Of a stretch of 64,000 nt of DNA, positions 48,346 to 60,848 are shown in pieces (the first letter of the stretch is position 1; the number at the start of each line of letters is the position of its first letter). The stretch spans positions 372,001 to 436,000 of the forward strand of contig NC_134033.1 of NCBI RefSeq assembly GCF_964204645.1, read 5' to 3'. The notes under the pieces are model-generated. The model did no database searches and was not told where the DNA came from. It worked only from the letters and a program-made list of their open reading frames with translations. Origin of the DNA: Tubulanus polymorphus. Its lineage: Eukaryota > Nemertea > Palaeonemertea > Tubulaniformes > Tubulanidae. The translations under genes were made by a program, and so were the position numbers.

Positions 48346-51300
48346 TTGATTCTATTCAGATAAAGAGCGCTTTAAAACATATCAATATCGGGCATAATTT
48401 CATGGTTGAAATATTGAAATATTTCAGTATAGAAAATTTCTCTATCGAGGCTGAGACGTAGGCACATCCGGTTTAGGGTCCTATGATCTAGGAATTTTAG
48501 GGCTCTACCGTATAATTATGAGGGTCTTGTTTTTAGGGTCCTAAACGATTCTTCCGATATCACTATTCGTTATTGACAATCAACGTAGGTTTAGCAGGTT
48601 TTAAAATATGCGTTTAATGCCGAGGTATATGGGTATGAACTCTTTACTAGCCAAGTTAATCCCTCGTTTAATCTATAGATTTAGAAATTTTTCATTTTAA
48701 ATGAAAATTACTTTTTCCGTTAAACCTCAAAATCCGTATCGCAACAATTTTTGTCAAATAATGAATCAGTCAGAATCACAATATCAGTGATGAAACAATG
48801 TATGTAAAATCCAACACTATTTTGAAAGACTAAACCGTTTGTAAAAAATTTCCGAAACATTTCTAATATCTTAAACTTTTCATTTTTTCATAAATTATGG
48901 GATTTTGGATTTATTTCACCGCATAATATTTCTGAAACTGATACAAGGAACTCGGGCTATTGTTGTAAAAGGGTAGCGGCAGTAGCAGCAGCAGCAGCAG
49001 CAGCAGCAGGAACCCATCCTCTCCCACGGTATAAAGAATATTGTAATCGAGCAAGAACAGACGTTAAACCTGCAGGGCATCATAGAACAGACCCACTCCA
49101 GTAAATTAATTCATTTCTGTTAAGAGCTATAAGCGAATATAGCTCCGCCGATTTCCGACCCATTTCGGGCACTTGTCACGTGACGGTTGATTAACCTCCG
49201 CTAGCGGAGAACGAGTGGTCGATGTCGTTACGCGGCTCGCTATTGTGTTATCTCTCACTAAAACACAAACGCGTCGTTGGTCGCCTGAACGAAACGTCGA
49301 TTCACGCGACACTTCAATAGATTATGCGTCGAGAGTTGTTGAACATTTTTGCCGTCAATTTATCTTTTAGGAAAAAAAATACAGGATACTAGTGGCGCCC
49401 GAAAAAACCGAGATGATTCTGAGGGCATTAGAACCACTTCACTAGCAGTTCAATCCTATTCATTCTTCATCTAGTCATTAAATATTTTTAAAAAAGATGT
49501 AAAATTAGTCACATTTTCGGCCGAGTTTTGTTAGTTTGAAAGGGGACTGATTATATTTCGGTATCTCTCAGAGAAGGGAGATCAGGTTTTGAGTATAGAC
49601 CGGGAGTTTAAGGGTGTCGGCTGCTATTGTGCGTGTATTGTGACGGGTCAATATGGCGATGTTGTAAAACATGAATTTCATTGTCAAACTGTCGCACAAT
49701 GATTTAAAGGCCCGATAAAGAGTTGAGTTGAGTTGTGACAGACTCCTGTTTCTGGTCGGGGTTAAAACCGCCGAACAATAGAAAACGATTCATAAACGTT
49801 AAAAGGTATTAATGTGCGATGTGATGGCGGGGCCAGGCGGGCAGGCGGCTTCTCTTGCTCTCTCTCTCTCTAGGGCCCGATATTTAATTCTACAATCATC
49901 CGTCACATTTAAACATCAGGCCCCGTAATTACCGCTTACAAACAACTGCGTTTATTCTACCGGAAGTTATCACCCGTCACCCGTCATGCATCGCGACGTG
50001 TAACGGCCCTAACCGTCTGTGCCCGGATTTCAAAATTCAAAAATCGTCCTCCGTAACCACTACGAATACAGTCTCCCTATACGTGTATGTAAATATGTAA
50101 TAATCAAATCCATGACGTATATTCTTCCTAGAAAACAGATGTTACATTTATTTTATATGCGACGTACATAAAACCCGTACATTCACATAGATCAGACATT
50201 GAATAGTTCAACACTAATAATATATTCAGTTTTCAATTATTCTGATATTTTCTAAAAAGAAACGAACTCATTTGAACTCGACGGGGACGCGATTTATCAG
50301 TTTTAATTGGTAAAAAAATCGACGCTAAATTTGAATTGATATAAAAATGGACTTTTTAAAATAACGGGCTTTATATCTATAATTCTGTTTCAAGGGATTC
50401 GACTAATTCCAACTGCGAAATACTGAGTTCAGAATTAACTCATAGGCCGTGTCAAAGTCAGATTTAGCGCATAAACGTAGAACTTGGTTCAGATTCAGTC
50501 TCGGAAATTTATACGCCTATAACCCCTATATCTCTGTTCTAGAAACTAATGCAAGAAAAAGATCATGATCTAAATTTGTATCGTTTCTCTAATTCGGCGG
50601 TTCCGGTGTCACGTGATCGCGCACGAGTGCCGTAACTATGCCTTAAATGATCTCAAAAATATTGTGTTTATTTTTTTTTTTGTTCAAGCTACGATCGCGG
50701 ATGTTGATTTCTAGAATCAGACTCTCGATACTGTGCGATCACTACGATCACGTGTCGTCTGCCTATATTCCCTGCTGTTGATACCTAATGTTCTTCCTAC
50801 TGATTAACTATAAATCTATAATTATGACAATAATATAATGACAAAATGCAGAACATATTCTTGTACAAAGCGAAAAATTTATCTGTTGTAAAATGCCAAA
50901 TAAAAAAAAAGATTCTATCAAAATTAAGAAACGGTTTAGAATTTTTTCATTCATTTTGTTCGCGATTTTCTCATCGCCGAATCGGTTTTAATCCTAGAGA
51001 GCAGATTTTATTCTGCAGTTTTGTGGTGCTTTATTTCAGCAGCAATGTGGAGACCCTTCAGACTTGATCGAAGCCCATTTTTGCATTGATTCTAAAATCG
51101 ATTCAAATTCGTCTTGAAGTTGGTAACTACTAATTCCAAGTCAAATTTTTCAGCGGATTTCTACTCGCAGTTCTCTTAACCGTCGAAATGGATCCAGACT
51201 TTTTGTGAAACCGAATTTTCGATTTCACTCCCTTCATAAATTCAGTCTATATTGAATCGATTTAGGAATAAGAACAATCCTTTTAGCGAAACCGTAACCC

Positions 51301-53280
51301 GGGATTGGGGGGACTCGGTGAGATATGCGGTTCCGTCGTGTTAACGGTGATGACACGTTGACAGATTGACGACAATGAGGATTTAATTAGAGGAAATGAC
51401 ATCTCGACTGAAGAGGAGGTGGAGGAGGTGGAGGAGGACAGAGCTATAGTTGTCGAAGATGACACCGCCGCTTTTGAAGAATTGACAAATTGACGACGCG
51501 ATCTACACGTACACGTATAGTTTGTTGAGTTGAAATTCGTGAATATTTTCAATAGATTCTGAGTGGAACTTGAGTGGAATTTGAGTGGAATACGCGATTA
51601 TAATCGAGAGGTCATTTTAAACTAGATAGAAGTTTAATGAGCCGTGTGTTATATTAGAGCCGTATCCAATAGACATCCACCCCCTCAACCCCCATATGTC
51701 ATCATTTCAACCTCAAGAGTAATTATTATTCATCAATTGATTTGTCTCCGCTGGAAAAGGAAAACTATTGAATGAACCGTTCCCTCGTCAAGATGTCTGC
51801 CTCTATAGACTCCACCAATGACATCATCTTTAGTCGAATAGCAGACCTAGGTTCACAACTATGGAGCCCAACACGACTATGGATCCCTATGGGTCCATGG
51901 TTGAAACAGACCTAATTCTAAACTTGCCCCCCCCCTCATAAACACAACGTGAAACAGACAGCTAGAAAACCAAATCCCCCACAATCTAACCCTAACACCC
52001 CCCCCCCCCCCCCTCTATGACGTCAGGGGTGGAGAGATATTTATCTACTGTGGAATGAATGGATGAAGAATCTGTCGAGTAATTTAATGAGACCTCGTTC
52101 AATAGGCCTAAACGAATAATCATTAGACCTAACGTTGTTTTTATGAGGTGAATCTGATGATGAGGCTTGGTCTCTGCGTTAATGAATCGATGATTTATTG
52201 GACGCCGATTTCAGATATCATTTCATTCAATGAATGTATATTAAACCCGATAGATGAACGGTCCCGTCTCCCGCCTGTACGCCCTGTAAACCCCCACCGC
52301 TCGAAATCATGAAACCAAACCGACAAAAAAATGAAAGTTAAAAGCCATATCCGTTCGAAACGCTTTTCCCTAATTACCGAAACCCGTCCGCCGTACCCCC
52401 TGCGCCCCCTACTGTATGAATCATCCATTAGCATCACCGAGCACTTCCGGTATACACTCGTTTTCCAAATACGCCTTACTTTCTCCTCGAATAGCGATAG
52501 CGGTACGCCCCCTAGCGAGCGGTATCCGCTGTAAAGTGATGAAGCTTGTCGAGAGGGTTGTGTCGGTGATATTCTAATGCGACGCTTTCAGCCGCTACTG
52601 CTGCTGCTGCTGCTGCAGCTGCAGTATAATTGCATCAGTTTGTGTATAATGTTAATATGAATCAGTGAATCAATGACGGGTTTCTATCGATGGTACGACT
52701 CGTTTTGTTATCCTTAATACACGATACAAAATACTGATGGCAGTTAGTAATAGTAATTCTGTGGTCTCCTCCGTTTTCAAATATTACGCGGCGCGATATA
52801 ATGAATAAATTCACACGTTTCGAAGTCGTGTCAGTTTTGATTAGCGGTTTTTATGCAGAGTAGTCGCCGACACTGAATAAAATCCGTATTTGATTTTTTT
52901 CGCTGCTGCTAATTTCTGTATCCTGTAATATGATTTTATACCGATCCCAATAATTGGGTTTTTTAAGGGTTTTATTGAGAAATGTTTAGAGAATATTTTT
53001 TTCTTATAGATGTTTCAATATTGAATCCTTCCTCACAGGTGAAATAGGGGGGGGGGGGAATTAATCATTTGGGATAATTCTCAAACCTAGAGAAAAGATG
53101 ATTATAATTCAAACACACTTCATTTGAAGATTGATACAGATTCAAACTATTACAACTAAAATGTGTTTATAAGATCGAAAAAAAATCGGGAAATGTTTGA
53201 GTCGTATTTAATTCTAGTTCTAGGTGAATTTGGGTTTATCGAAACTAATGGATTCTCATCATATTACAAGATAAATCTGA
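48346..53280. other. Intergenic downstream of Zic, no gene recognised
   Basis: Mostly unique AT-rich DNA. Small repeats: CAG run at 48,977-49,008, poly-C at about 52,000-52,012, CTG run near 52,598-52,616. ORFs at minus 49127-49312, minus 51283-51552 and 52331-52534 match no family I know. Confidence 0.5.
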
Positions 53281-53362
53281 TATCTTAATATTCTAACTTA
53301 TAGTGCATATCTTAATATTCTAACTTATAGTGCATATCTTAATATTCTTACTTATAGTGCAT
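53281..53362. repeat. 27-bp tandem repeat (3 copies)
   Basis: Three near-perfect copies of TATCTTAATATTCTAACTTA plus TAGTGCA. Confidence 0.95.
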
Positions 53363-54033
53363 ATTGGATTATTAGAATATAAAATCGTGTCATATTTAGA
53401 TTGGGCACCTTTCATTGATATTATGACATTTAATAATTAAAGTTACTTTGTACTTTGTATTAATATACTTATATTATATGTTATAATTTCTTCCAAAAAT
53501 AAAGATTATTATTATCATTATATCTAGATTCTGATTTACTGGCCGGGAAAACATGGATGTTTTATGGATTTTCATGATATATCACTTGATTAATGAAAAT
53601 GTGCTCCAGATTTAGATAGATTCTCAAAGTTAATCTATCCGAAATTCGGAACTAAAATGTGTTAATCCATCATTAATCAGACATCGCGTCATCGGATCAT
53701 ATTCCGGGTATTTGTTTTCAAATCTTTATTTACACGAATATTATTTAAATATCGTCACGAGTTTTATTCCGTTGGTTCATCATGCGTCATATTATTATAT
53801 GGTATCATATTTCATGTTCTGAACGCAAATATTTCAGGATTTTCACATAAAAATAGAACAACCGTCAACATAAATAATATATATTTAACCCAAATAGGAA
53901 TTAGGACTAGAGGACTAGAAGCTATACAAGAAAATGAATTATTATTATCATTATTATTAATTTCATTATTATCATCATTATCATTGTATTAAACTAGAAA
54001 AATTAGAAAATTTTTAGAATATCTCGATATATT

Positions 54034-54277
54034 GGAACTATTCATTGACTAGTTTTAACTGTAGTTGAACTATTCATTGGCTAGATTTAACTTGATTCGA
54101 ACTATTTATTGACTAGTTTTAACTATAGTTGAACTTTTTATTGACTAGTTTTCTATAGTTGAACTGTTCATTGACTAGTTTTTACTATAGTTGAACTATT
54201 TATTGACTAGTTTTAACTATAGTTGAACTATTTATTGACTAGTTTTAACTATAGTTGAACTATTTATTGACTAGTGT
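54034..54277. repeat. 32-bp minisatellite (about 8 copies)
   Basis: Degenerate tandem copies of GAACTATTTATTGACTAGTT followed by TTAACTATAGTT. The third to last copies are the most alike. Confidence 0.93.
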
Positions 54278-54600
54278 TAGTTAAAAATAGACTGACATTT
54301 GTTGAAATAAGCCATCAATACAATCTATGAATTCGCTAACTACTAAACTCCGTTCTTCCAAGTTTGGCGAATAAATTCATTTAGAAATACGCGACCTTTG
54401 AAATATTTCAAACATCTTTACTTACAATATAGTTTTTCTAATTATGTTACCCTGCAGTAACTTGTGTTCTGAGCTCATGATTGTTTGTAATGATTTTTGT
54501 GAAGCTATAAAATCTAACCCTAACCTAACTCAAAACAAAATCTGAACAAAACGCACAGTATTATACAGATTGATGAAAGTTTTTAAAATCGAAATGACGC

Positions 54601-54634
54601 GACGTTTCGAACTCTCACTAGCGATCATCGTCAT
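54601..54634 (-). repeat. Hairpin motif ..GACGAT-stem-GAAACGTC, copy 3
   Basis: Minus strand: TGACGA, T, GATCGCTAGTGAGAGTTC, GAAACGTCGC. The neighbouring word TTGATTTTAAAACTCTTTAA on the plus strand matches the flank of copy 1, but the motif is inverted relative to it. Confidence 0.5.
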
Positions 54635-55194
54635 TTGGATTTTTCATTGAATAATCATTGAATAATTTCTTGATTTTAAAACTCTTTAATCTGTAAAATC
54701 TACTTATGGTTTTTGTGTTTGAGTTTTCGTGTATAATTCTAACACAAATCTAGATGATTAGTTTAATAGAGAATATCAATGTATGTTTAACCTACGAAAT
54801 GTCTATAAAACCCGTACGTGTTTCGTTTTTACTTTAGAATATGCAATTATTACCTTTAAACAGAATCAAGTGTTTAAATGATTATATCCTATGCTGTCTG
54901 ATATAATTTGCTGTCCGCCTCTATAAACCGATTGCTCGTAGTCAAAAAGCCTATAGAACTGATGGATGTGGGATAAAGCGTAGAAATGAAGACCAGTAGA
55001 GACTAAGATATTCGTGGTTCCACTATTCATCACACGTCGTCAAGCTGTGTTCCATTCTAAATAATAATATACAGCCGGTTTTTTATCGCTTTTTCTTTCA
55101 CGTATTTGAAAGCGTTTAGAATCATCTATAATTGGTCAGACGTTCCGTCAGGGGAAGGGACTCGTAGGGAGAGAGTCACCAAACTTGGTACCAT

Positions 55195-55400
55195 CTGACC
55201 GGTCACCATAGCTAAACGGTCACCGCACTGACCGGACAAACCTCCAAACTCAGTCAATCACTTCTGGTCTATGGTCTAGTGGTTAGCATGCTCGACTGGC
55301 ATGCTGGAGGTCTGGGGGTCGAGTCCCAGCTAGGGTTATGGTCTCGACCCAGCTAGGGTTAGGGATACAGACGATCTAGGGTTGTGGACCAGATGAGGCG
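55195..55400 (+). mobile_element. tRNA-derived SINE-like element, copy 3
   Basis: Plus-strand copy: ACCGGTCACC words, then AACTCAGTCAATCACTTCTG, then the tRNA-like head GGTCTAGTGGTTAGCATGCT at 55,273-55,292, B-box GGGGTCGAGTCCC near 55,314, then CAGCTAGGGTTA repeats. Same element as at 6,060-6,335 and 17,230-17,545. Confidence 0.78.
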
Positions 55401-56551
55401 AAGTAAACTTTGCCGTCGAAACTGCATCTATTTTTTATGCTCTATATCCGATCTATCTTATAGCAATGCGAAGTAATATTTTCTCACCCGATTTTTTCAT
55501 TCCTAAACTTCACCAAGCATATTTTTGTTATGTATTTAACCTGTTAAATTAAAAGCTATTTCAACCAGTCCGAATATTAAGCATATTATATTTATTCATT
55601 TATTTATCTATTATAGATCACAGGCGGATAATTCATGGAATATCTATCCATATATATTAATTCTCGCACAAATCACTAATGGACCATCAGGCCCTGGGTC
55701 TTTATCCCCTAGAGGACGTTCAACAGGAGCATGCACGGGTAAGCGAGGATCCGTATATACCGAATCGTACCGGTTGACCCAGCATTTAAATAAGTTGTAA
55801 CGGTGATTGGTCTAAAACTGTGAAACAGACCTGGTACGCTGATAAGAGGGGTAAGACTCAGCGGTAAGGGATTAACGTTTTGGTTTCTATTACCGTCAAT
55901 ATAACAGCGGCTTATCCCTGGATTATCCTCCGTCTGTTACTGGTGGATGATTGGAAGAAGCTGCGCGCGCAGCGGGTATCGGTAGATTCGCGAGGGAACG
56001 ATTGTTACGCCGGAGTAAAGTTTTCTCTACCCCGAGTTTTAAATCAGTTGTTGCACGTTTTTTTTCAGTTTTGTTTTCGAATCTAATCTGAAACTGGAAC
56101 ATATTATTTATCGCTAGATTTGTTTCCATTTTCGAAATTCGGTTGATTTTATAGTTTCAAACGAACTATTAAAGAATTATTTTCAAAAAGATTTCTAATT
56201 AAAATTCGGAGTTGAGTGGAATTAAAGTTGTCGTTTGAATTGTAATTGTTTGTTTCGGTAAAAACTCGTTTTTTCGAATTTTCGTAGCGCCTGAAATTTC
56301 TATAATTCCAGATTTATTTCTTAACTTATATGTATCGTACCGGAATTGACGTCACTTCCGTGTTTGTCACCTACATATAGGTATTAATAACCTGTGTTCT
56401 CGAGTAGGCGCAGGAAGTTGCGCCTGAAGACCTCCCTGGTTTGACGTCAAACATGAAGGCGCGACCGCCTCAAAATAATCGTGAAAATTTATTCAGAATT
56501 ATCACGAGAAATGGATCCGCTGGTTATAACACGTTAAAGCATGCTGGAAAT
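55401..56551. other. Intergenic, no gene recognised
   Basis: Unique sequence with two isolated CRE palindromes TGACGTCA near 56,347 and 56,441. No supported gene. Confidence 0.55.
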
Positions 56552-56798
56552 AGAGGTGTGAGGGGGAGGAGAGAGAGAGGACAGAGAGAGCAGAGATAGG
56601 AGAGAGGAGAGTGAGGGAGAGGGGAGAGGGGGAGAGAAGCGAGGAGAGAGAGAGAGGAGAGAGGAGAGAAGGGAGGAGAGGGGAGAGGGGGAGATGGAGA
56701 TGAGAGGAGAGAGGGGTGTGAGAGGGGAGAGAGGAGAGAGAGGGAGAGGGAGAGAGAGAGAAAGAGAGGGGGAGAGGTGAGGAGGGAGAGAGAGGGGA

Positions 56799-56857
<59 letters not shown>

Positions 56858-57152
56858 GAGGGGGAGATGAGAGGAGGGAGGAGAGGGGAGAGGGGGAGAT
56901 GAGAGGAGAGAGGAGAGAGGGGTGTGAGAGGGGAGAGAGGAGAGAGAGGGAGAGGGAGAGAGAGAGAAAGAGAGGGGGAGAGGAGTGGAGGGAGAGAGAG
57001 GGTAGAGGGAGAAAGAGAGAGAGAGGGGGAGAGGGAGAGGGAGAGGGAGAGAGAGAGAGAGAGGGGGAGAGGAGAGGAGGGAGAGAGAGGGTAGAGGGAG
57101 AGAGAGAGAGAGAAGAGAGGGGGAGAGGAGAGGAGGGAGAGAGAGGGTAGAG
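56552..57152. repeat. GA-rich (purine) tract, 600 bp
   Basis: Nearly pure purine on the plus strand. It includes an uninterrupted (GA)n near 56,804-56,852 and an internal duplication of about 200 bp, with the GGGGTGTGAGAGGGGAGAG block near 56,713 and again near 56,918. Minus-strand Ser/Leu/Pro ORFs of over 200 codons are artefacts of composition. Confidence 0.95.
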
Positions 57153-59851
57153 ATGGCCGGCTCATGAAAGAAAGAGAGCTTCAATAAAAAAGTGTCGTCG
57201 CGACACCTTTCATATTTCACAGTATATTGAATAGTGAATAGTCAACAAGTGAAGAACATGTATTTATCACAGCGGGTGACGACGGCTCAATGCGTTATAC
57301 AGAACAAACTGTACATTTATCCATCGTTTAAAACGTACATCATTAGCAAACACACTACATACAGTCAGTCAGCGAGTTTAATTGCAAATGGGCGGTACAC
57401 GCCCCCTGGTGGTCACTTAAAATGTTAAATCTCTGGGAACGGTCATAACGATTTGTGATCGGGTATTGTCAGGCAGCGGCGGTTTGGTTCCGATAAAATT
57501 GGACAAAAAAAAAACATCGAGCGAATTGTTAGAGGACGCTTAGTTAACAATCTGACTGACAATCATCGTGACAATAATACTGACAATCATCGTGACAATC
57601 ACACGATAATCTGCAACAAGTAAATATCGGTGAATTCTTCTGTTGCTTCGATTCAACTCCGTGAAGATGTATTTTTGCGTTAAACAATTCACAAATTGTC
57701 TGAACAAAAAATTATTGAAAGCAATTTTCCTGAAGCTTCCAATAAAGCTGATAAAAGCGAGCGAGGTTTTTTTCTAATTTCTTGCATTGATGGTAAAATA
57801 TAAAACTTTTTCAAAATTTGTCAAATATTTCCTACAAATTATGACATTTTCTAAACTTCCCCAAAATAGTTTTCAATCTAAAATCATAACGTACCGTTTC
57901 AAAATCATTTTCAACACTGCTAAAAAATTATCTCGCGCTAAAAACTATCCGGCGGATTAAACTTAACCGTGGATTAGGTAATCCATTAAACAGATTGACA
58001 AGTTATTCCATGTTAAAGGTGTCAAAACGATAAAACGAATTGTAAAGGTGTCTGCGCCGCCGGATCTGCGCTAGACACTTCAACCCCACACGGGCACCTG
58101 TTCACAAAAGGCAAACGTCTGCCATAACGTCTCCGCGAGGGGAATTCACGAGACTCCTTCACCACGGTCCATATCTCCGTTATCAATAGTTTGTTGTGGC
58201 GGTTTTATTTTCTCCTAAAGCGAGTATTTTGTTCTATGTAGCCGTGAGTTGTAATGATCGGTTAAATCTACGTGGAGTCGTATTATATTTGAAGTGGTTC
58301 GTGGTGACAGTATAAGAGAAGGACGGATAACGGCGAGCCCTTCTTTCTAGACGTAACGTCTCCAGTTTTACAAATCACTGCTCGCTAACTTCAATTACGT
58401 TTCACACTCTATAAAAAGATGGAATTTTTTCCACCAAAAATTCGTCTACAAACTTGAACGAGTTCAATTTGATCACGGAAAAAATGTTCGTACAAATTTG
58501 TCCATTGAAAGCTTACGGTATGAAGGAAAATGAATTTTGATGAGTACACGGAACGTCAGGGTTATGCTGTTCCGTATGGTAATGATTTGTAAAATAATTT
58601 TTGAAAAATCTAGAATGAAATAATTTTCACTTCATGCGAGCAGTTCTACAAAGGTTCTCAGTTTAATAGAACTAACTTTCGGTGTTTTAGGGTTCAATTT
58701 GAACCAACAAAAGAACGAACTAACTAACGAACCAGGTGTCCTGCTAAAAACCTCAGTTCGGAAAGAGCACAAACCCGTCCTTCATAACGTCGCTGTTGGG
58801 ACCAATGCAAAACACTGCGTTATAAACATCATCTATTTTACAATATTTTTGTACTAATTCCTACTACTTTATATTGTAATTTAATTCGTAAATAAAACAT
58901 CAACATCATAACGAATTTTGCAGAGTTACAAAGAATTATATTTTCATCGACTCCGAATTAGATTCGGTAAATTTATTTTCTGAAAAAAATGTTGCCGTTA
59001 AGCAGCGCTCAGTGGCATTAACGGGTGGCAGCTTTATAACGGATATTGACTGCATAGTGAATACTATATCTTAAAAATAACGGTATTTTCTAAACACATC
59101 AATCAATTCTGTCTATATTCATATCTACATATATAAATTACATGCACCCGCTATAGTTTTAACGTGCTTTGTTTTTCTTGCGAGTTTCACCCAGAAACTA
59201 AACGCTCGGAATCGCCGCGTAAATTAGCAAATCTTACTCGCCGGATCTATTTACTTACCGGGCTAGGTCCCAGTCAATCATCTCTACAATTGAGCTTATA
59301 TTGGCGACCCCCGTCGCGGTGCACTCGTTAACCCCCGAATATTAACCGAATGTTACGCGCATTGTGCCTGCTTTACCAAAACAATAAACTCGTTTTATAT
59401 CGGGCGTTTCGAATGAGAGAAACTGAGAGAGAGAGAGAGGGCTGCGCCTATTGGTGACGACGGTTCATAATTCGGCGAATATTTCGTTTCGCTGTGGTCG
59501 TGATTTTTCAGGAAATTCGCGGCGTTAAGCGTGTGAATTTCTTATAATAATCAAACGCATTCTTAACACAATCCCTGTTAACACAATCCCACCAATACAC
59601 AGCGTTTAGTCTCAATAGGCTGTGTAGGCGCTGATGGACCCCTCCCCCGTATTCGAGTTTTAACAATCGACACAGAACTTAGAGAGAACATTTTAGAATA
59701 AATCGATTTGGTTTAAATCAAATTGTTCGGATTTAGAGGTAAAATCCTGCAACTGTTGAAAAGTAAAAACCAATCTGTTGGGATTTTTATTCCAATCTAT
59801 TTTGAACATTTATAAAAAAAAAATAGTATGCTGTACACTGCTAGGGGACCG
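57153..59851. other. Intergenic, no gene recognised
   Basis: Unique AT-rich sequence. A CTCF-like site (CCACCAGGGGGCG on the minus strand) is at 57400-57412. Tandem CTGACAATCATCGTGACAAT words lie near 57,555-57,600. Confidence 0.55.
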
Positions 59852-59936
59852 TGCGAGGGAACTCACTGAGGGAACACTGCGAGGGAACTCACTGAGGGAA
59901 CTCACTGCGAGGAACACTAAAAAGGGACCCACTGAG
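59852..59936. repeat. Short tandem GAGGGAACTCACT repeat
   Basis: Degenerate repeats of GCGAGGGAACTCACTGAGGG, about four copies. Confidence 0.85.
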
Positions 59937-60848
59937 CTGCCACGTGCGCGGAGAACTTCCACTATATCTGTATAAATCAAGATCGGATGATTTTAACTAT
60001 TTTACAGTTTTATGCTAAATAGACAAGTGCTGGCGCGATAAGGGGGGAGGGGGGTAGAAATTCCTAACTCATTGTGTGGTCCGCAAAAAATTAACATAAA
60101 TAACCCCCCTGATGAGGGATATAGGCTGTTCCTAGTTAACGCGTTGTGTGTGGATTCAGTAATGTTTCGGGTTTTTAAGGCAGGGTCGATTCTATCCCGT
60201 AACCCGAAAAACTTCTATAATTAGAACATAGAAATCAAGAAATGCATTTTTCTAATTATTCAGATTAAAATTTGGATAATTATTTCGAGAAACTCATGTC
60301 AACTTCTATGAATAGTGTGATAATGTCAAGAAAACATTTAAATGCGGGATTCGAACCCGATTAATGAATGTTGTCGAACTTTTTCGGTACTATCGTTGGC
60401 CTGTATGTTCGGTCAGCCCGATATAGGGTCCATGGGCCTGTATGGTAACCAGCTCAATCTTAGGGCCCCACAGGAAATTTATTATTGCCCTGAATTGAGC
60501 TGTTAATGTGAAATACATTTTCGATGGGATTTTTCTTGTCTTTTACTGTTTTAGGACAATTCGTTTCTCTGCGATGATAAGCACAGTCTGTATGTGATAA
60601 GCAGGTAAGCGGGTAAGAGGAGAACCTGTCAATCAAACAATCAAACGCTATCTGAATGGCGTTAGGTAATACACCCGGATGTAGCCAGCAGGCCGCGTCG
60701 AAGGTCACGTGATGCCCGCCGCAATTAACACGTCAAATAGTCTGCAGCTACTGTGTGAGGGTAAAACCGTTTATAAAACTGTAGCAGGAGTCAGTGAGGT
60801 GTATCACTGTCGAGAGACCTGTCAGTCAAAACTACACCGACAAACTGG
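59937..60848. other. Intergenic, no gene recognised
   Basis: Contains a B-box-like GGGATTCGAACCCGATTAAT near 60,344. The minus-strand ORF 60460-60708 is not recognisable. Confidence 0.55.

Noticed and set aside
56524-57220. Minus-strand ORFs over 200 codons rich in Ser, Leu and Pro, and a plus-strand Arg/Glu/Gly ORF
   Set aside because: These are compositional artefacts of the purine tract; several frames are open at once.
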